A program made the position numbers and the translations under genes. Shown here piece by piece: positions 62,930 through 64,000 of a DNA stretch of 64,000 nucleotides. The notes below the pieces were generated by a model. The model saw nothing but the letters and a program-made list of their open reading frames with translations. It was not told the DNA's origin and did no database searches. Each line of letters starts with the position of its first letter. Position 1 is the stretch's first letter. Source of the stretch: Symbiodinium natans. Its lineage: Eukaryota > Sar > Dinophyceae > Suessiales > Symbiodiniaceae. The stretch is from contig CAJNDS010002700.1 of the NCBI GenBank assembly GCA_905221605.1, forward strand, positions 165,882-229,881. Direction: 5' to 3'.

Positions 62930-64000
62930 GAGCAGAACAGAGCTCCACCACAACAGCGCGTCAAAGCATATGATTCCCTTCCAAAGCTATCTGCGGGCAC
63001 TCTGTTTGCAAATGGGCTATTCTAAGCAGCGCAAGCTTCCTTCAAACACCGCATGAATCCCTTCCAAACCCATCGTGCGAGCATTCTGTTTGCAAATGGT
63101 TGTGACCCCCCCCACCCCCCTGCTTTTGTGAGCCGCGCACCATCTGAATCCTTTCCAAACCCATCGTTCCAGCATTGTGTTTGCAAATGGGGGGAGTTAA
63201 ACAGCGCAAGCTTGCCTCAAACACCATATGAATCCCTTACAGACCCATCATGCGAGCATTCTGTTTGCAAATGGTTGCGACCCCCTTTTTTGTGAGCTGT
63301 GCACCATTAGAATCCTTTCCAAACCCATCATTCGAGCATGATGTTTGCAAATAGGGGGGGCTGCGCCCCTCGCTTTCTTAGGCCGTGCAAGCTTGCGTCA
63401 AAGCATATGATTGCCTTCCGTTTGCTTTGTCTCATGCTGGCATTTGCAGCATTTGCAGCTTCTGAAAATTCAGAAATGCCACTCCTTACAGTATTTGCAA
63501 CGTCTGAAAACTCAGAAATGCTGCTATGTACAGTATGTTTGCAGTTCTTTCTTTGCCTCTGCAAAGTCAGAAATGCTGCTGTTTGCAGCAGTATTTGCAG
63601 CCTCCGAAAACGCAGAAATGCTGCTCTTTGCAGCATTTGCAGCCCTTTTTTAAGCCGCGGAAGCTTGCCTCAAACACCATATGAATCCCTTACAAACCCA
63701 TCATGCCAGCATTCTGTTTGCAAATGCTTGCGACCCGCAAGCCCCCCGGTTTTGTGAGCCGTGCGCCATTAGAATCCTTTCCAAACCCACCATTGCTGAG
63801 CAAGCTTGCGTCAAAGCAGACGATTCCTTTCCGTCTGTTTTGTCTCATGCTGGCATTTGCAGAATTTGCAGCTTCTGAAAATTCAGAAATGCCGCTCTTG
63901 ACAGTATTTGTAGTGTCCGAAAACTCAGAAATGCTGCTATGTACAGTATGTTTACAGTACTTGCATTACAGTATTTGCAGTCTCTAACATCGCAGTATTA
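62930..64000. repeat. Tandem field of GTTTGCAAATG and TTCAGAAATGC units, runs off the right edge
   Basis: Units with AATCCCTTCCAAACCCATCA then GCATTCTGTTTGCAAATGG recur at about 63050, 63135, 63225, 63310, 63680 and 63770. A second unit (TCTGAAAATTCAGAAATGC, about 42 bases) repeats at 63460-63650 and 63875-63990. A block of some 155 bases at 63391 is repeated at 63802 (offset 411). The ORFs here are translated repeat. No TTTAGGG units. Confidence 0.85.

Overview
The window looks like nuclear DNA of an alveolate, most likely a dinoflagellate; a chromerid is a weaker alternative. Three things point there. (1) A minus-strand gene between about 24.85 kb and the left edge encodes an alveolin, the alveolate-specific cortical protein built from Val-Pro/Glu-rich repeats. 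(2) Its introns start mostly with GC and sometimes GA or GT, and end in AG before a G, a dinoflagellate habit. (3) Almost every gap is filled with the 7-base telomere-type unit TTTAGGG or its complement, in both orientations, so these are internal arrays and not a chromosome end. No rRNA, tRNA, CRISPR array or bacterial-style gene was found. Most computed ORFs longer than 60 codons are translated repeats and are left out.

Layout. Real coding sequence is cut into very short exons (about 18-120 bp), each an island of non-repeat sequence between arrays. Reading the minus strand from right to left: 62.93-64.0 kb, a tandem repeat field; 62.78-59.35 kb, a cupin_8/JmjC-type gene; 58.94-58.2 kb, two tandem repeats; 58.0-57.83 kb, the end of an unrecognised gene whose stop codon coincides with the splice acceptor of the next one; 57.83-56.27 kb, a complete six-exon gene for a 263-residue protein of unknown function; 56.2-54.2 kb, an AT-rich satellite; about 52.8-47.06 kb, an unrecognised many-exon gene with a clear stop; 46.8-43.0 kb, further unassigned minus-strand exons; 42.23-32.33 kb, a many-exon gene resembling axonemal microtubule-associated proteins; 31.5-30.2 kb, a GC/AT-banded satellite; 24.85 kb to the left edge, the alveolin gene. 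Between 26 and 29.3 kb several islands read best on the plus strand, so the otherwise one-directional gene order probably switches there.

The two most unusual features are structural. First, most exons have CCCTAAA arrays on their left and TTTAGGG arrays on their right. In the transcript each intron therefore tends to carry UUUAGGG near its donor and CCCUAAA near its acceptor and could fold into a long hairpin. Second, 54.04-59.06 kb is almost free of TTTAGGG, and its two ends match the two ends of a 0.5-kb element at 42.31-42.85 kb. Both copies are joined directly to TTTAGGG repeats at both borders, as expected of a large element and an internally de novo shortened copy lodged in telomere-type repeats.

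Exon borders were read by eye from reading frame plus AG acceptor and GC/GT/GA donor. No alignment or transcript evidence was available; gene groupings between exons are inference unless the entry says that the phases match.
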